A stretch of 64,000 bases of DNA from Citrobacter enshiensis (GTDB taxonomy: Bacteria > Pseudomonadota > Gammaproteobacteria > Enterobacterales > Enterobacteriaceae): contig NZ_CP119862.1 in NCBI RefSeq assembly GCF_029338175.1, positions 496,001 to 560,000 of the forward strand. Direction: 5' to 3'. Below the pieces are notes generated by a model. The model saw nothing but the letters and a program-made list of their open reading frames with translations. It did not search any database and was not told the origin of the DNA. Position 1 is the first letter of the stretch, and each line of letters begins with the position of its first letter. Position numbers and translations under genes: made by a program. Positions 1 through 10,992 of this stretch are shown here, one piece after another.

Positions 1-1
1 A

Positions 2-157
2 GGGCAGGCCTGGGCCTGGGATCGTAGCTCACCAGATCGGATTATTTATGGTATCACCCGCAACAGCAAAGAAGTGATCGTAAGTAAAATACCCAGCATT
101 CCCACGGAGTTGCTAAAACCGCAAGCGTTAGTGAAGTCCGTAGACGCGATGAAGTGA
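2..157 (+). CDS. 3' end of an unrecognised gene (partial)
   Basis: An open frame enters from the left edge and runs 51 codons to a TGA at 155-157. The other two forward frames are closed within the same stretch. The encoded tail ends with residues LKPQALVKSVDAMK and contains no motif I recognise. In E. coli the gene facing yrbL here is mtgA, whose C-terminus, as I remember it, is different, so this may be a different neighbour. The function is unknown and only the tail can be read. Whether it is a real gene depends on sequence to the left. Confidence 0.45.
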   Translation, partial: GQAWAWDRSSPDRIIYGITRNSKEVIVSKIPSIPTELLKPQALVKSVDAMK

Positions 158-173
158 TGGATTGAGAAATAGT

Positions 174-207
174 GCATGGGTTTGCCGATATTATGGCAAA
201 CCCATGC
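174..207. terminator. Hairpin between convergent genes
   Basis: A perfect 13-base-pair inverted repeat (174-186 with 195-207, 8-base loop) lies between the partial gene and the end of yrbL, which converge here. There is no clear T-run on either side, so intrinsic termination is plausible but not certain. Confidence 0.5.
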
Positions 208-267
208 CGATTAGGTTAGCCCGTTAACATTCAAGTTCGAACCTGGCTTAACCGGCGTTTGGCTGAG

Positions 268-900
268 TTACGCTTCGCGGGAAGACAGGGCCAGCGTGCT
301 TCTGTCTTTCGACGGCGCGTCTTTCTTCAGCGCTACCGCGAGTGCAGGTTGGGCAATAAACCGTTCCCACAATCTTTCTTGTTTACGCTCACAAAACCAC
401 TTTGACCAGGTCGCCAGGGGGATAAGCGTACTCTCTCCTATATTGTCGCAAATTACCGGGATCACCTCTGATTCGCTGATGCGATGACACAGAATATTCT
501 GCGGCTTCAGGGTCATGGTGACAATGCGGTTGTCACGCAAGTAGCGTTTGAGTTTCTTCAGGAGTTGACGCAAGACCACGGTGTCTTCTTCATAGCGGCA
601 CTGGGCAGCAAACTCCGTCAACGTGACGGACGGTTTGCCGTCAAAGTCGGCGATGACATCGTAGACGTAACCTGTGCCACAATCGGTTTCCACCGTCCCG
701 TAATAGCGCGGAATACCGCTCCAGTCTTTCAGGTGGCGTGACAGGTGCGCGTAGTATTTCAGCTCGCGTCGGGTTTCCTTGTCGCCGCCATCCCCATTGT
801 GGTAGACGATCTTAATACAACGCTGGGCATCATCCGGATGCGCATAACATTTACGATGTCTTCCGGTGCCCAGGGGGATCTGTTGGGATAAACGTATCAT
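268..900 (-). CDS. yrbL: YrbL, PhoP-regulated kinase-like protein
   Basis: The 210-residue protein is nearly collinear with E. coli YrbL, a member of the PhoP regulatory network family with a distant protein-kinase-like fold. The molecular activity of the family is not established. The start MIRLSQQIPLG is chosen because it gives the usual length and because the predicted transcript start lies near 927, so the longer in-frame starts at 927 and 948 would have little or no leader. The gene stands alone, downstream of npr on the same strand, with its own PhoP-type promoter at 934-967. It is probably induced at low magnesium. Confidence 0.9.
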   Translation of the reverse strand: MIRLSQQIPLGTGRHRKCYAHPDDAQRCIKIVYHNGDGGDKETRRELKYYAHLSRHLKDWSGIPRYYGTVETDCGTGYVYDVIADFDGKPSVTLTEFAAQCRYEEDTVVLRQLLKKLKRYLRDNRIVTMTLKPQNILCHRISESEVIPVICDNIGESTLIPLATWSKWFCERKQERLWERFIAQPALAVALKKDAPSKDRSTLALSSREA

Positions 901-933
901 GAGATCTCTGGAAATGTTTTCTGACATAAATCC

Positions 934-967
934 AGTATGACCTTCCAACTTAAATGAATCCTAAACG
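934..967 (-). promoter_or_regulatory. PhoP box and -10 element of yrbL
   Basis: On the minus strand, two hexamers CGTTTA and CATTTA separated by 5 bases (951-967) match the direct-repeat PhoP box (T/G)GTTTA-N5-(T/G)GTTTA. Eleven bases downstream is a CATACT -10 element (934-939). This spacing is typical of class II PhoP-activated promoters, and E. coli yrbL is known to be PhoP dependent. Confidence 0.65.
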
Positions 968-1135
968 ATCGGTCTTAAGGTTTTCTTAATATTGTTACAG
1001 GGCAGAAAAGCGCACTAAATGTACAAGTGATGTCTGAGTGTAACAGTAGGCAGGGGGGATTTGGCACCGCGGAGGAGGTGAACATCGCGGGTTTGCCGAA
1101 TGGCGAAGCACAGTATCAGCGTGTATACAGGCAAT

Positions 1136-1167
1136 CCAGCCCGGTAAGCTTACGCATGCCGGGCTGG
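1136..1167. terminator. Hairpin downstream of npr
   Basis: A 9-base-pair GC-rich stem (1136-1144 with 1159-1167) sits about 45 bases past the npr stop. It carries a smaller palindrome in its loop. There is no good T-run on the minus strand. It may end the rpoN-npr transcript or protect its 3' end. Confidence 0.4.
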
Positions 1168-1212
1168 ACGGTGTTTCTCGGGGGATATGACGCTATAGCA
1201 GAGGAACGCCGC

Positions 1213-1485
1213 TTAGTCTTCGTCGAACCCTGAATTGAACAACGCGATGACAGCCGCCAACGCTTCCACTTCCTGGGGGCCGGTGGCTTCGATTTCGATT
1301 TGGCGCCCTTTGGCTGAGTCCAGCATCAGTAGCGCAATCACGCTGTTTGCTTCAGCCTCAGTCCCTTCATCATTGCGTAACAATACTTCAGCTTCAAAAC
1401 CCTGCATTAATTCAAAGAGTTTCATTGCTGGCCGGGCGTGCATACCCAGCTTATTCGTGACTTCAACAGTTTGCTTCACGGTCAT
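1213..1485 (-). CDS. npr: NPr, phosphocarrier of the nitrogen PTS
   Basis: This 90-residue HPr-like protein (also called PtsO) accepts phosphate from EI-Ntr and passes it to EIIA-Ntr (ptsN, two genes upstream). The HPr active-site motif [10 protein letters not shown] places the phosphorylated histidine at residue 16. NPr also binds LpxD and modulates lipid A synthesis in E. coli. The start ATG at 1485 overlaps the end of rapZ by 4 bases, which suggests translational coupling. It is the last gene of the rpoN operon. Confidence 0.95.
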   Translation of the reverse strand: MTVKQTVEVTNKLGMHARPAMKLFELMQGFEAEVLLRNDEGTEAEANSVIALLMLDSAKGRQIEIEATGPQEVEALAAVIALFNSGFDED

Positions 1486-2336
1486 GTTTTGCGTTTTTCC
1501 AGCGTACGATGGCGTGACTGTACGTTCTTGCCGCGAGAACGGAAGTAGTCTGCCAGCTGCTCTGCAATATACACCGAACGGTGTTTCCCGCCAGTACAAC
1601 CAATGGCTACGGTGAGGTAGCTGCGGTTGTTTGTCTCCAGCATCGGTAACCATAGCTCAAGATAGCTGCGAGTCTGATAAATAAAATTGTGTACTTCTGT
1701 GTGCCTGTCGAGGAATGCGGCGACCGGCTTATCCAGGCCCGTCATTGGGCGCAGTTTCGGGTCCCAGTGCGGGTTAGGCAGGAAGCGCACATCGAACACA
1801 TAATCCGCATCAATCGGAATACCGTGCTTGAAGCCGAAAGACTCGAAGACCATCGTCAGTTCGCGTTCACGTTTACCCAGCAGGCGAGTTCGCAACATCT
1901 CTGCCAGTTCATGCACGGACATTTCGGACGTATCAACGATCAGATCTGCACGGGAACGCAAGGGTTCCAGCAAATCACTTTCTTCATCAATGGCGCTTTC
2001 CAGCGACAGATTCTTGCTGGACAGCGGGTGCAGGCGGCGCGTGTCGCTGTAACGGCGAATCAGCGTGTTGCGATCGGCATCGAGAAACAACAACTGAGGG
2101 GAGAAGGCATCCGGCAGGTTATTCATTGCCTGCTCGAAAATCTCCGGCGATTCCGGCATGTTGCGCACATCGATGCTGACGGCCGCAGAAATCTGGCGAT
2201 CGGCCAGTGTTCGGGCCAGATCGGGCAACAGCACTACGGGAAGGTTATCCACGCAGTAAAAACCCATATCTTCCAGCGCTCGCAGGGCGACAGACTTACC
2301 TGACCCTGAACGACCGCTGACGATCATCAGTACCAT
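1482..2336 (-). CDS. rapZ: RapZ, RNase adaptor for GlmZ
   Basis: The 284-residue protein matches RapZ in full length. RapZ senses glucosamine-6-phosphate, binds the small RNAs GlmY and GlmZ and presents GlmZ to RNase E, so it controls GlmS. The N-terminal half has a Walker A motif GRSGSGKS at residues 8-15. The C-terminal RNA-binding half ends in a basic tail ([11 protein letters not shown]). It lies between ptsN and npr. Its amino-sugar role is of interest because the window also encodes GlmM and an amino-sugar catabolic operon. Confidence 0.95.
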   Translation of the reverse strand: MVLMIVSGRSGSGKSVALRALEDMGFYCVDNLPVVLLPDLARTLADRQISAAVSIDVRNMPESPEIFEQAMNNLPDAFSPQLLFLDADRNTLIRRYSDTRRLHPLSSKNLSLESAIDEESDLLEPLRSRADLIVDTSEMSVHELAEMLRTRLLGKRERELTMVFESFGFKHGIPIDADYVFDVRFLPNPHWDPKLRPMTGLDKPVAAFLDRHTEVHNFIYQTRSYLELWLPMLETNNRSYLTVAIGCTGGKHRSVYIAEQLADYFRSRGKNVQSRHRTLEKRKT

Positions 2337-2381
2337 GTACCGTTTCTCCTCACAACGACAAAAAGGGATGCCATTGGGTTG

Positions 2382-2873
2382 TTATGCTTCATCCTGTCCA
2401 CCTTCGGTGTCAGTGATGATTTTATAAAGTTCTTCGTCACTTTGGGCTGAACGCAGGCGGCGGCAGATAGTTTTATCCGCCAGACGTTTCGCCACCAGAG
2501 ATAGCGTATGCAAATGCGTTTTGGTTTGGTCGGCGGGAACAAGCAGGGCGAAAAGCAGATCGACAGGCTGATTATCTATAGCGTCGAAAGCAATAGGCGT
2601 TTCGAGTTGTACGAACACGCCGACAGCGCGTAACGTATCTTCTTCCAGCTTCCCGTGCGGGATTGCAATGCCGTTACCAATCCCTGTACTGCCCATTTTC
2701 TCACGCGTCAGAATGGCTTCAAACACCACCTGAGAGGGCAGGCTGAGCTGTTTTGCCGCCAGTTCGCTGATGATTTCCAGCGCGCGTTTTTTGCTTTGGC
2801 AGTGGACGCCACTGCGCGTACATTCCTGGTTAAGTACACTGCTCAGTTGTAGAGTCGAATCGTTATTTATCAT
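2382..2873 (-). CDS. ptsN: EIIA-Ntr, nitrogen PTS regulator
   Basis: The 163-residue PTS IIA domain of the fructose/mannitol type carries the phosphorylated histidine at residue 73 in the motif GIAIPHGK. EIIA-Ntr is the output protein of the PtsP-NPr-PtsN chain. It regulates potassium uptake (TrkA, KdpD) and links nitrogen and carbon status. It lies between hpf and rapZ, and a strong hairpin separates it from hpf. Confidence 0.96.
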   Translation of the reverse strand: MINNDSTLQLSSVLNQECTRSGVHCQSKKRALEIISELAAKQLSLPSQVVFEAILTREKMGSTGIGNGIAIPHGKLEEDTLRAVGVFVQLETPIAFDAIDNQPVDLLFALLVPADQTKTHLHTLSLVAKRLADKTICRRLRSAQSDEELYKIITDTEGGQDEA

Positions 2874-2938
2874 AATTTCACCTAAGAACCTGCCCCATCC
2901 AACTGACGGGTCAGATTCGGAGCGCTAACTGTACAAAT

Positions 2939-2963
2939 GGCCTGTTGTGCTTCACAACAGGCC
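2939..2963. other. Intra-operon hairpin between hpf and ptsN
   Basis: A perfect 10-base-pair stem (2939-2948 with 2954-2963) with a 5-base loop lies between hpf and ptsN. No T-run follows on the minus strand. It is more likely an RNA-processing or stability element, or a partial attenuator, than a full terminator. Confidence 0.45.
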
Positions 2964-2991
2964 GTCCTGCACCCGTTAACTGCCCGGACAA

Positions 2992-3279
2992 TTAGTGTTG
3001 TTTCAGTTTATCTTTATGTTTCGTTAATTGCCGGGCCAGTTTATCAATCAATCCGTCAATAGCGGCATACATATCCTGACCTTCGGCACTGGCATGAATC
3101 TCGCCGCCGTTCACATGCAGTGTCGCATCCGAGGTGTGGGTCACTTTCTCCACTTTCAACACAATGTAGACCTGATTAATCCGGTCAAAATACTGTTCAA
3201 GCTTAGCGAACTTGCTTGAAATAAACTCACGCAAAGCTTCAGTAATTTCGACGTTATTTCCAGTGATGTTGAGCTGCAT
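2992..3279 (-). CDS. hpf: HPF, ribosome hibernation promoting factor
   Basis: The 95-residue short-form HPF (YhbH) binds the 30S subunit and with RMF converts 70S ribosomes to inactive 100S dimers in stationary phase. The start MQLNITGNN gives the family length. The longer open frame runs back into rpoN and is not used. The basic C-terminal tail KHKDKLKQH is typical. It follows rpoN by 22 bases. Confidence 0.95.
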   Translation of the reverse strand: MQLNITGNNVEITEALREFISSKFAKLEQYFDRINQVYIVLKVEKVTHTSDATLHVNGGEIHASAEGQDMYAAIDGLIDKLARQLTKHKDKLKQH

Positions 3280-3301
3280 AGTGTCTTCCTTATCGGTTGG
3301 G

Positions 3302-4735
3302 TCAAACCAGTTGTTTGCGCTGGTTAGACGGCGGAATGGATAAAGACTCTCGGTACTTCGCAACGGTACGGCGCGCTACCATGATACCTTGTTCTGACAG
3401 CATAGAGGTTAACTTGCTGTCGCTCAGTGGTTTCGCGGGGTTTTCCGCAGCAATTAACTTCTTCACCAGCGCTCGTATCGCCGTGGACGAGGCTTCGCCG
3501 CCGCCTTCGGTATTGACGTGGCTGGAAAAGAAATATTTCAGTTCAAAAATTCCGCGCGGACTGTGCAGATACTTTTGCGTCGTCACTCGGGAAATTGTCG
3601 ACTCATGCATTTCGACGGCCTGGGCGATATCCGCCAGCACCATCGGTTTCATAAACTCTTCGCCTTGCTCAAAAAAGGCTTGTTGCTGCTCAACGATACA
3701 GCGGCTGACGCGCAGCAATGTATCGTTACGGCTTTCCAGACTTTTGATTAACCACTTCGCATCCTGAAGATTGCTACGGATAAACTGGCTGTCCGCGTCG
3801 TTACGCGCGCCATTGCACATGGCGGCATAGTGCTGATTGATCTGCAAACGAGGAATGCTGTCGCTGTTCAGTTCCACCGTCCAGCGATCGTTATGTTTAC
3901 GGACCAGCACATCAGGGATCACGTATTCAGGCTCGCCTGTCTGGATCGACTGTCCGGGTCTGGGATCGAGCGACTGAATAAGATTGACCGCTTCTTTGAG
4001 CACCTCTTCCTTCAGGCGAGTGACGCGCATCAATGAGCGAAAATCGTGATTGGCCAGCAGATCAAGGTGATCGCTGATGATCAGGCGAGCCTCTTGCAGC
4101 CAGGGCGTCGCGGTGTCGAATTGCGAGAGTTGGATCAGCAAACAGTCGCGAAGATCTTTTGCTGCCACGCCGACAGGATCAAAACGCTGAATGCGTTTAA
4201 GCACGGCTTCAACTTCATCAAGGTCAATCTCTTCGTCACCCATGCTCTCGAGGATGTCATCCAGCGAGACGGTGAGATAGCCGGTTTCGTCTACCGCATC
4301 GACGATCGACGTAGCGATCGCCCGGTCAGTGTCCGAGAACGGCGTAAGTTCCACCTGCCACATCAGGTAATCCTGTAGCGACTGCGTGGTTTCACCCTGA
4401 TAGACCGGCAGCTCATCGTCGATATAGTCGCCGCTGGTGCCGGACGGCGTTCCTGCGGTGTAGATTTCATCCCAACTGGCATCAAGCGGCAGCTCTTCCG
4501 GCATCTCTTTTTGTTCGAGTGCGTCTGCGGTGTCCAGGGTTTCGCTGTCCTGAGTTTCCTGGGTGTCGATTTCTTCGTGAAGATCGGTTTGCTCGAGCAG
4601 TGGATTACTTTCCAGCGCTTGCTGAAGTTCTTGCTGAAGTTCCAGCGTGGACAACTGCAACAGACGGATAGCCTGTTGTAGTTGAGGCGTCATGGCCAGT
4701 TGTTGGCTGAGCCTGAGTTGCAAACCTTGCTTCAT
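3302..4735 (-). CDS. rpoN: RNA polymerase sigma-54 factor
   Basis: The 477-residue protein is full-length sigma-54. The N-terminal glutamine- and leucine-rich activator-interacting region starts [20 protein letters not shown], followed by an acidic region II. The C-terminal RpoN box [10 protein letters not shown] recognises the -24 element. It directs transcription of nitrogen and other specialised genes with enhancer-binding activators. It sits between lptB and hpf in the conserved order. Confidence 0.97.
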   Translation of the reverse strand: MKQGLQLRLSQQLAMTPQLQQAIRLLQLSTLELQQELQQALESNPLLEQTDLHEEIDTQETQDSETLDTADALEQKEMPEELPLDASWDEIYTAGTPSGTSGDYIDDELPVYQGETTQSLQDYLMWQVELTPFSDTDRAIATSIVDAVDETGYLTVSLDDILESMGDEEIDLDEVEAVLKRIQRFDPVGVAAKDLRDCLLIQLSQFDTATPWLQEARLIISDHLDLLANHDFRSLMRVTRLKEEVLKEAVNLIQSLDPRPGQSIQTGEPEYVIPDVLVRKHNDRWTVELNSDSIPRLQINQHYAAMCNGARNDADSQFIRSNLQDAKWLIKSLESRNDTLLRVSRCIVEQQQAFFEQGEEFMKPMVLADIAQAVEMHESTISRVTTQKYLHSPRGIFELKYFFSSHVNTEGGGEASSTAIRALVKKLIAAENPAKPLSDSKLTSMLSEQGIMVARRTVAKYRESLSIPPSNQRKQLV

Positions 4736-4782
4736 GTTCAGAGTGATTCTCTCCCGCTATGACGTCGCAATCTTCTACCCTA

Positions 4783-5508
4783 TCAGAGTCTGAAGTCTTC
4801 CCCAAGGTATACACGTTTAACGTGCTCATCTTGCAGGATTTCTGTCGGCGTACCGTGTGCGATTAGGTGTCCCTGACTCACGATATAAGCGCGTTCGCAG
4901 ACCGCCAGCGTTTCACGGACGTTATGGTCGGTGATCAATACGCCGAGCCCGCTGTCGCGCAGATGCTCAATGATGCGTTTAATATCGATAACGGAAATGG
5001 GGTCAACACCCGCAAAAGGTTCATCCAGCAGGATAAATTTAGGGTTGGCCGCCAGCGCACGGGCGATTTCCACACGACGGCGTTCACCGCCGGAGAGCGA
5101 CTGGCCCAGGCTGTCACGCAGGTGCTCGATATGAAATTCTTCCATCAGCTCATTGGCTCTGTCGTCGCGCTGTTCGCTCGACAGATCGTCACGGATTTGC
5201 AACACCGCCATCAGGTTATCAAATACACTCAGGCGACGGAAAATGGAGGCTTCCTGCGGCAGATACCCGATACCGCGGCGCGCACGCGCATGCAGCGGCA
5301 GCAGGCTGATATCTTCGTCATCAATAATGATGTTGCCTGCATCACGCGGCACGATGCCCACAACCATATAAAAGGTCGTGGTTTTACCCGCACCGTTTGG
5401 GCCGAGAAGACCCACGATTTCCCCGGAGTTGACGGTCAGACTGACATCTTCCACCACCCGGCGGCCCTTATAGGCCTTTGCAAGATTCTTTGCAGTTAAT
5501 GTTGCCAT
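4783..5508 (-). CDS. lptB: LptB, LPS export ATPase
   Basis: The 241-residue ABC ATPase powers LPS extraction from the inner membrane with LptF, LptG and LptC. Visible motifs are Walker [10 protein letters not shown], the signature SGGERRRVE and Walker B LLDEPFAG. It follows lptA by a few bases. lptF and lptG are not in this window, as expected from the family's gene organisation. Confidence 0.97.
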   Translation of the reverse strand: MATLTAKNLAKAYKGRRVVEDVSLTVNSGEIVGLLGPNGAGKTTTFYMVVGIVPRDAGNIIIDDEDISLLPLHARARRGIGYLPQEASIFRRLSVFDNLMAVLQIRDDLSSEQRDDRANELMEEFHIEHLRDSLGQSLSGGERRRVEIARALAANPKFILLDEPFAGVDPISVIDIKRIIEHLRDSGLGVLITDHNVRETLAVCERAYIVSQGHLIAHGTPTEILQDEHVKRVYLGEDFRL

Positions 5509-5514
5509 AACGAA

Positions 5515-6069
5515 TTAGTTACCCTTCTTCTGTGCCGGGGCCTGGCCTTTGTTTTTGTCTTGCAGCTGCGACGGAACCAGAACCGTGGTCACACGTTTGC
5601 CTTTTTCACTAAAGGCCTGCATTTTTTGCTCTTTCACCAGATAGGTGATTTTGTCGCCGGTAATGTTGCTGTCGAGCTGCTCCAGGTAGGCGTTTCCGGT
5701 GAGGATGACGAAATCTTTCGCCAGCTCATAATGCATTTTCGAGGCGTGGCCTTTAACCGGCTTACCGTTGTCCTGCATCTGATAGAAGGTGGCAGGGTTG
5801 CCGAAGCCATCAATCACTTCTTTGCCATCTTCACCGCCCGGACGGGTAACGACCACTTTATCAGCATTAATTTTGATGGTGCCCTGGGTGACAATGACGT
5901 TACCGGTGAAGGTGACGACATTGCCCTGCATGTCCAGGGACTGCTGGTCCGATTCAATATGAATCGGCTGCTCGGTATCGCCCGTGACGGCGAACGCAGG
6001 AATGCTGGCGGCCAGAAGTGAGCTGGCAAGCACAAGATTAAGGCTGAGTTTGTTTTTTTGGAATTTCAT
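5515..6069 (-). CDS. lptA: LptA, periplasmic LPS bridge protein
   Basis: The 184-residue precursor has a Sec signal peptide ending near SIPAFA. The mature protein is a beta-jellyroll (OstA domain) that polymerises between LptC and LptD to carry LPS across the periplasm. The start MKFQKNKLSLNL is preferred because it gives a normal signal peptide and has an AGGAG-type ribosome site on the minus strand. It overlaps the end of lptC by 32 bases, so the two are probably translationally coupled. Confidence 0.95.
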   Translation of the reverse strand: MKFQKNKLSLNLVLASSLLAASIPAFAVTGDTEQPIHIESDQQSLDMQGNVVTFTGNVIVTQGTIKINADKVVVTRPGGEDGKEVIDGFGNPATFYQMQDNGKPVKGHASKMHYELAKDFVILTGNAYLEQLDSNITGDKITYLVKEQKMQAFSEKGKRVTTVLVPSQLQDKNKGQAPAQKKGN

Positions 6070-6613
6070 AGGAGGTTCTAACCTTTTCAATCAGCTCGGC
6101 GTTCTTGCTGCGTAAGTTGCCGCGCATTTTCAGTCCGCTGGAGTTAAATGTTGTTCCGTATAACGTCACGAGATCGTCAGAGGTAACATCCTGCGTTACC
6201 AGATTGATCTTCGCGTTATCGGTCGTAATTCTGCGTAGTTGAGAGTCAGGCACCAACGCGTTGACTTCAACGTGGCCGTAGAGATACAGCATCCGGTCAT
6301 CGGTCAACTTGGCTTTGTCGGCCTTAATCGACCATGTCGGGATTTTATCCTTATCAAAGGTGGTTAACACGGGTCGGGTAAACCACGAAACCGCCTGATC
6401 TGAATAGTATTCAACATGTTGAGCGATGAGGCGATAGTTCAGCGCCCCTTCAGGACTGTATACGACGGTATCCGTATGCTCACTTTTATAAGTTGGGTCG
6501 CTGTTATTCACGACAACCTGGGGCGCATCGTCTTTATCGACCAGATTGATACCGATAAGCACCAGAATGGCCAACGACAGCACAATGATAACCCAACGTC
6601 TGGTTTTACTCAT
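6038..6613 (-). CDS. lptC: LptC, inner-membrane LPS transport protein
   Basis: The 191-residue protein has a single N-terminal membrane anchor (residues about 7-24, VIIVLSLAILVLIGINLV) and a periplasmic jellyroll domain. It receives LPS from LptBFG and hands it to LptA. It overlaps kdsC by 4 bases upstream and lptA downstream. Confidence 0.95.
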   Translation of the reverse strand: MSKTRRWVIIVLSLAILVLIGINLVDKDDAPQVVVNNSDPTYKSEHTDTVVYSPEGALNYRLIAQHVEYYSDQAVSWFTRPVLTTFDKDKIPTWSIKADKAKLTDDRMLYLYGHVEVNALVPDSQLRRITTDNAKINLVTQDVTSDDLVTLYGTTFNSSGLKMRGNLRSKNAELIEKVRTSYEIPKKQTQP

Positions 6614-7176
6614 ATCGATTGCCCTTTGGCCTCATCCAGTTTGCCCTGTGCCAACAGTAATAAATCGCAAACTTCCCGCACGGCGCCGCGACCTCCGTCA
6701 ATGCGTGTCACGTAATCGGCACGTGGAATCAACAATGGGTGAGCGTCCGCCACGGCAACGCTCAGCCCCACTTTTTCCATCACCGGCCAGTCGATAAGAT
6801 CATCGCCGACATAGGCGACGTTTTCTGACGCCACGCCCAGTTTATTCAGCAGATCGGCAAACGCGACCAGCTTGTCTGACTGACCCTGATAAAGATGCGT
6901 GATCCCAAGTGTGGCACAGCGATCTTCTACAAGTTTAGCTTTTCGTCCGGTAATAATGGCAACCTCAATACCGGAAGTGAGTGCGCAACGAATACCGTAG
7001 CCATCACGGACGTTGAAGGCCTTCAGCTCTTCACCGTTATTGCCCATATAAATCAGACCGTCAGACAGTACGCCATCCACATCGAGGATGAGAAGACGGA
7101 TGTTTTCCGCCCTGGCGATGACCTGGGTGCTGACGGGTCCATAACAGGTCGCAAGCGACGCACCTGCTTTACTCAT
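6610..7176 (-). CDS. kdsC: Kdo 8-phosphate phosphatase
   Basis: The 188-residue HAD-family enzyme removes phosphate from Kdo-8-phosphate to give Kdo for LPS inner core. The nucleophile motif is LDVDGVLSDG, and VGDDLIDWP is the metal-binding motif near the C-terminus. It lies directly after kdsD, which makes the precursor arabinose 5-phosphate. Confidence 0.96.
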   Translation of the reverse strand: MSKAGASLATCYGPVSTQVIARAENIRLLILDVDGVLSDGLIYMGNNGEELKAFNVRDGYGIRCALTSGIEVAIITGRKAKLVEDRCATLGITHLYQGQSDKLVAFADLLNKLGVASENVAYVGDDLIDWPVMEKVGLSVAVADAHPLLIPRADYVTRIDGGRGAVREVCDLLLLAQGKLDEAKGQSI

Positions 7177-7195
7177 TTTTATTATCCTTGAGTTT

Positions 7196-8182
7196 CTACA
7201 CTACGCCTGCACGCAGGAGATCATGCATATGTAACACACCGAGTAACTGGTCGCCATCGGCAACCAACACCGAGGTAATATGGCGGGATTGCATCAAATT
7301 CAGAGCATCAACGGCGAGAATACCTGGACGTACGCGAATGCCCCCAGGCGTCATAACATCGGCAATCCCTAACTGGCGAACATCACCGCCCATATCAAAG
7401 ACGCGGCGTAAATCACCATCCGTGAAGATACCGTTAATCTTCATATCGTCATCGCAAATGACGGTCATCCCAAGATTCTTACGCGTGATTTCCAACAGCG
7501 CATCACGCAGGCTGGCGTTCTTTTTCACATGCGGGATTTCGTCACCCGTATGCATGATATCGTTAACGCGTAGCAAAAGTTTACGTCCAAGTGCCCCACC
7601 CGGATGGGATAACGCGAAGTCTTCTGCGGTGAATCCGCGGGCTTTTAGTAAGGCGACGGCAAGCGCGTCCCCCATCACCAATGTGGCAGTGGTGCTGCTG
7701 GTTGGCGCCAGACCCAGAGGGCAGGCTTCCCGGGGCACTTTAACACACAGATGCACATCTGCGGCACGTGCCATGCTGCTTTCTGGTCGGCTGGTAATAC
7801 AGATGAGCGGGACATGCAGGCGCTTGAGTACGGGAATCAACGCCGTGATCTCACTCGATTCGCCGGAGTTTGAAATGGCAATAACCACATCCTGCGGCGA
7901 CACCATGCCGAGATCGCCGTGGGCTGCTTCACCAGGATGAACAAAAAATGACGGCGTGCCAGTGCTGGCAAATGTTGCCGCCATTTTGCGCCCAATGTGG
8001 CCTGATTTGCCCATCCCCATCACGACGACTTTGCCCGAGCACCAGAACATTTTTTCACACGCAAGGGTGAAGTTCTGGTTGATGTACTGGCCTAACTCGG
8101 CCAGGCCTTCACGTTCAATTTCCAGGACTTCTTTGCCTGCTAGCTGAAAGTCAAAACCCGGTTGCAACTCTAAGTGAGACAT
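7196..8182 (-). CDS. kdsD: Arabinose 5-phosphate isomerase
   Basis: The 328-residue enzyme converts ribulose 5-phosphate to arabinose 5-phosphate, the first committed precursor of Kdo. It has an N-terminal SIS domain (motif GMGKSGHIG) and two C-terminal CBS domains. The start MSHLELQPGFD gives the family length, while a longer in-frame start at 8203 would overlap yrbG. It follows yrbG by 13 bases. Confidence 0.96.
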   Translation of the reverse strand: MSHLELQPGFDFQLAGKEVLEIEREGLAELGQYINQNFTLACEKMFWCSGKVVVMGMGKSGHIGRKMAATFASTGTPSFFVHPGEAAHGDLGMVSPQDVVIAISNSGESSEITALIPVLKRLHVPLICITSRPESSMARAADVHLCVKVPREACPLGLAPTSSTTATLVMGDALAVALLKARGFTAEDFALSHPGGALGRKLLLRVNDIMHTGDEIPHVKKNASLRDALLEITRKNLGMTVICDDDMKINGIFTDGDLRRVFDMGGDVRQLGIADVMTPGGIRVRPGILAVDALNLMQSRHITSVLVADGDQLLGVLHMHDLLRAGVV

Positions 8183-8195
8183 AATCCGTTTCCAG

Positions 8196-9173
8196 TTACC
8201 CAACGAGAAGTGGCGATATCCAGTACAGCATCGCCAGCCATATGATAAAACCGCCAGTCAACAACACGCCCGCGCCCCGACCAATTCGGCGTGAACGATG
8301 CCAGCAGAGTAATGCAAAAATAATGCTGACCAGCAGCATGACGCCGTAGTCACGGCCAAAGGCCAAAAGGTTAACTTCACCCGGTGCGATCAGCGCCGGT
8401 AATCCTAAAACGATAACGATATTAAAAATATTAGCGCCGATGATGTTGCCGACGGCAATATCGTTTTCCCCTTTACGCACACCCGCGATAGCGGTCGCCA
8501 GCTCAGGTAAACTGGTCCCGATGGCCACCACCGTTAACCCGATAGTCAGCTCGCTCATGGCAAAATAATTGGCCAGTACCGTCGCGTTATCAACCACCAT
8601 ACGGGTTGCCATGGGCATAATAATCAGGGCGATGCCGAGCCACAAAAATGCAACGGGCAATCCGCCTTCACGCGGTAGCTCTGCAACCTGTTCCCGGGTA
8701 AGACTGTCATTACCCTGGCTGTCGGCCAGACGGGCGATTTTAACAATGAATAGCAGCCATAGCACAGCCAGAAGTAGGAGAAAGATTCCATCACTGCGGC
8801 TGAGTTGTCCGTCGTGGAGGACATAACCTGCCAGAACGCTGACGAATAACATTAATGGCAATTCACGACGCAGAACATCAGAATGCACGGTAAAAGGGTG
8901 AAATAGCGCGGCCAGGCCTAAAATCAACAAAATATTGGTGATATTTGAACCCATTGCCGTACCGACAGCGAGATCGAGTTGGCCATGCAGCGATGCGGCG
9001 ACCGACACGATAATTTCCGGCAACGATGTCCCGATACTGACGACCGTCATCCCAATGACGAGCGGGGGGATCCCCAACGTTCGACAGAGAATGGAAGCGG
9101 CAAACACCAGGCGATCGGCACTGTAGACGACCAGAAGTAAACCAATAATTAACAGCGCCGTTGCTAAAAGCAT
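8196..9173 (-). CDS. yrbG: YrbG, sodium/calcium exchanger family protein
   Basis: The 325-residue membrane protein has two homologous halves, each with a GTSLPE motif (alpha repeats), as in the CaCA antiporter family. About ten hydrophobic segments are visible. The E. coli protein is thought to exchange sodium for calcium, but its physiological role is unclear. It is the first gene of the leftward operon and diverges from mlaF. Confidence 0.9.
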   Translation of the reverse strand: MLLATALLIIGLLLVVYSADRLVFAASILCRTLGIPPLVIGMTVVSIGTSLPEIIVSVAASLHGQLDLAVGTAMGSNITNILLILGLAALFHPFTVHSDVLRRELPLMLFVSVLAGYVLHDGQLSRSDGIFLLLLAVLWLLFIVKIARLADSQGNDSLTREQVAELPREGGLPVAFLWLGIALIIMPMATRMVVDNATVLANYFAMSELTIGLTVVAIGTSLPELATAIAGVRKGENDIAVGNIIGANIFNIVIVLGLPALIAPGEVNLLAFGRDYGVMLLVSIIFALLCWHRSRRIGRGAGVLLTGGFIIWLAMLYWISPLLVG

Positions 9174-9385
9174 CTAAAGTCCTTTCTTCAGGTATACTCG
9201 CCGGTCCACGGGAGAGATTGCCTGGAGGCCGTAACGAATTCTTAATTTTGACTTTATGCGGCTAAAAAGTAAAACAAATGCCAGCTTTAGCTAACCAGGG
9301 CAGGTAATATTCTGTAAATATGTTGGGTTCATGGTGAAATTCGACGCCATGATGAGATCAACAAAGTACTACGAAGGATGAATCA

Positions 9386-10988
<1,603 letters not shown>

Positions 10989-10992
10989 GTTC

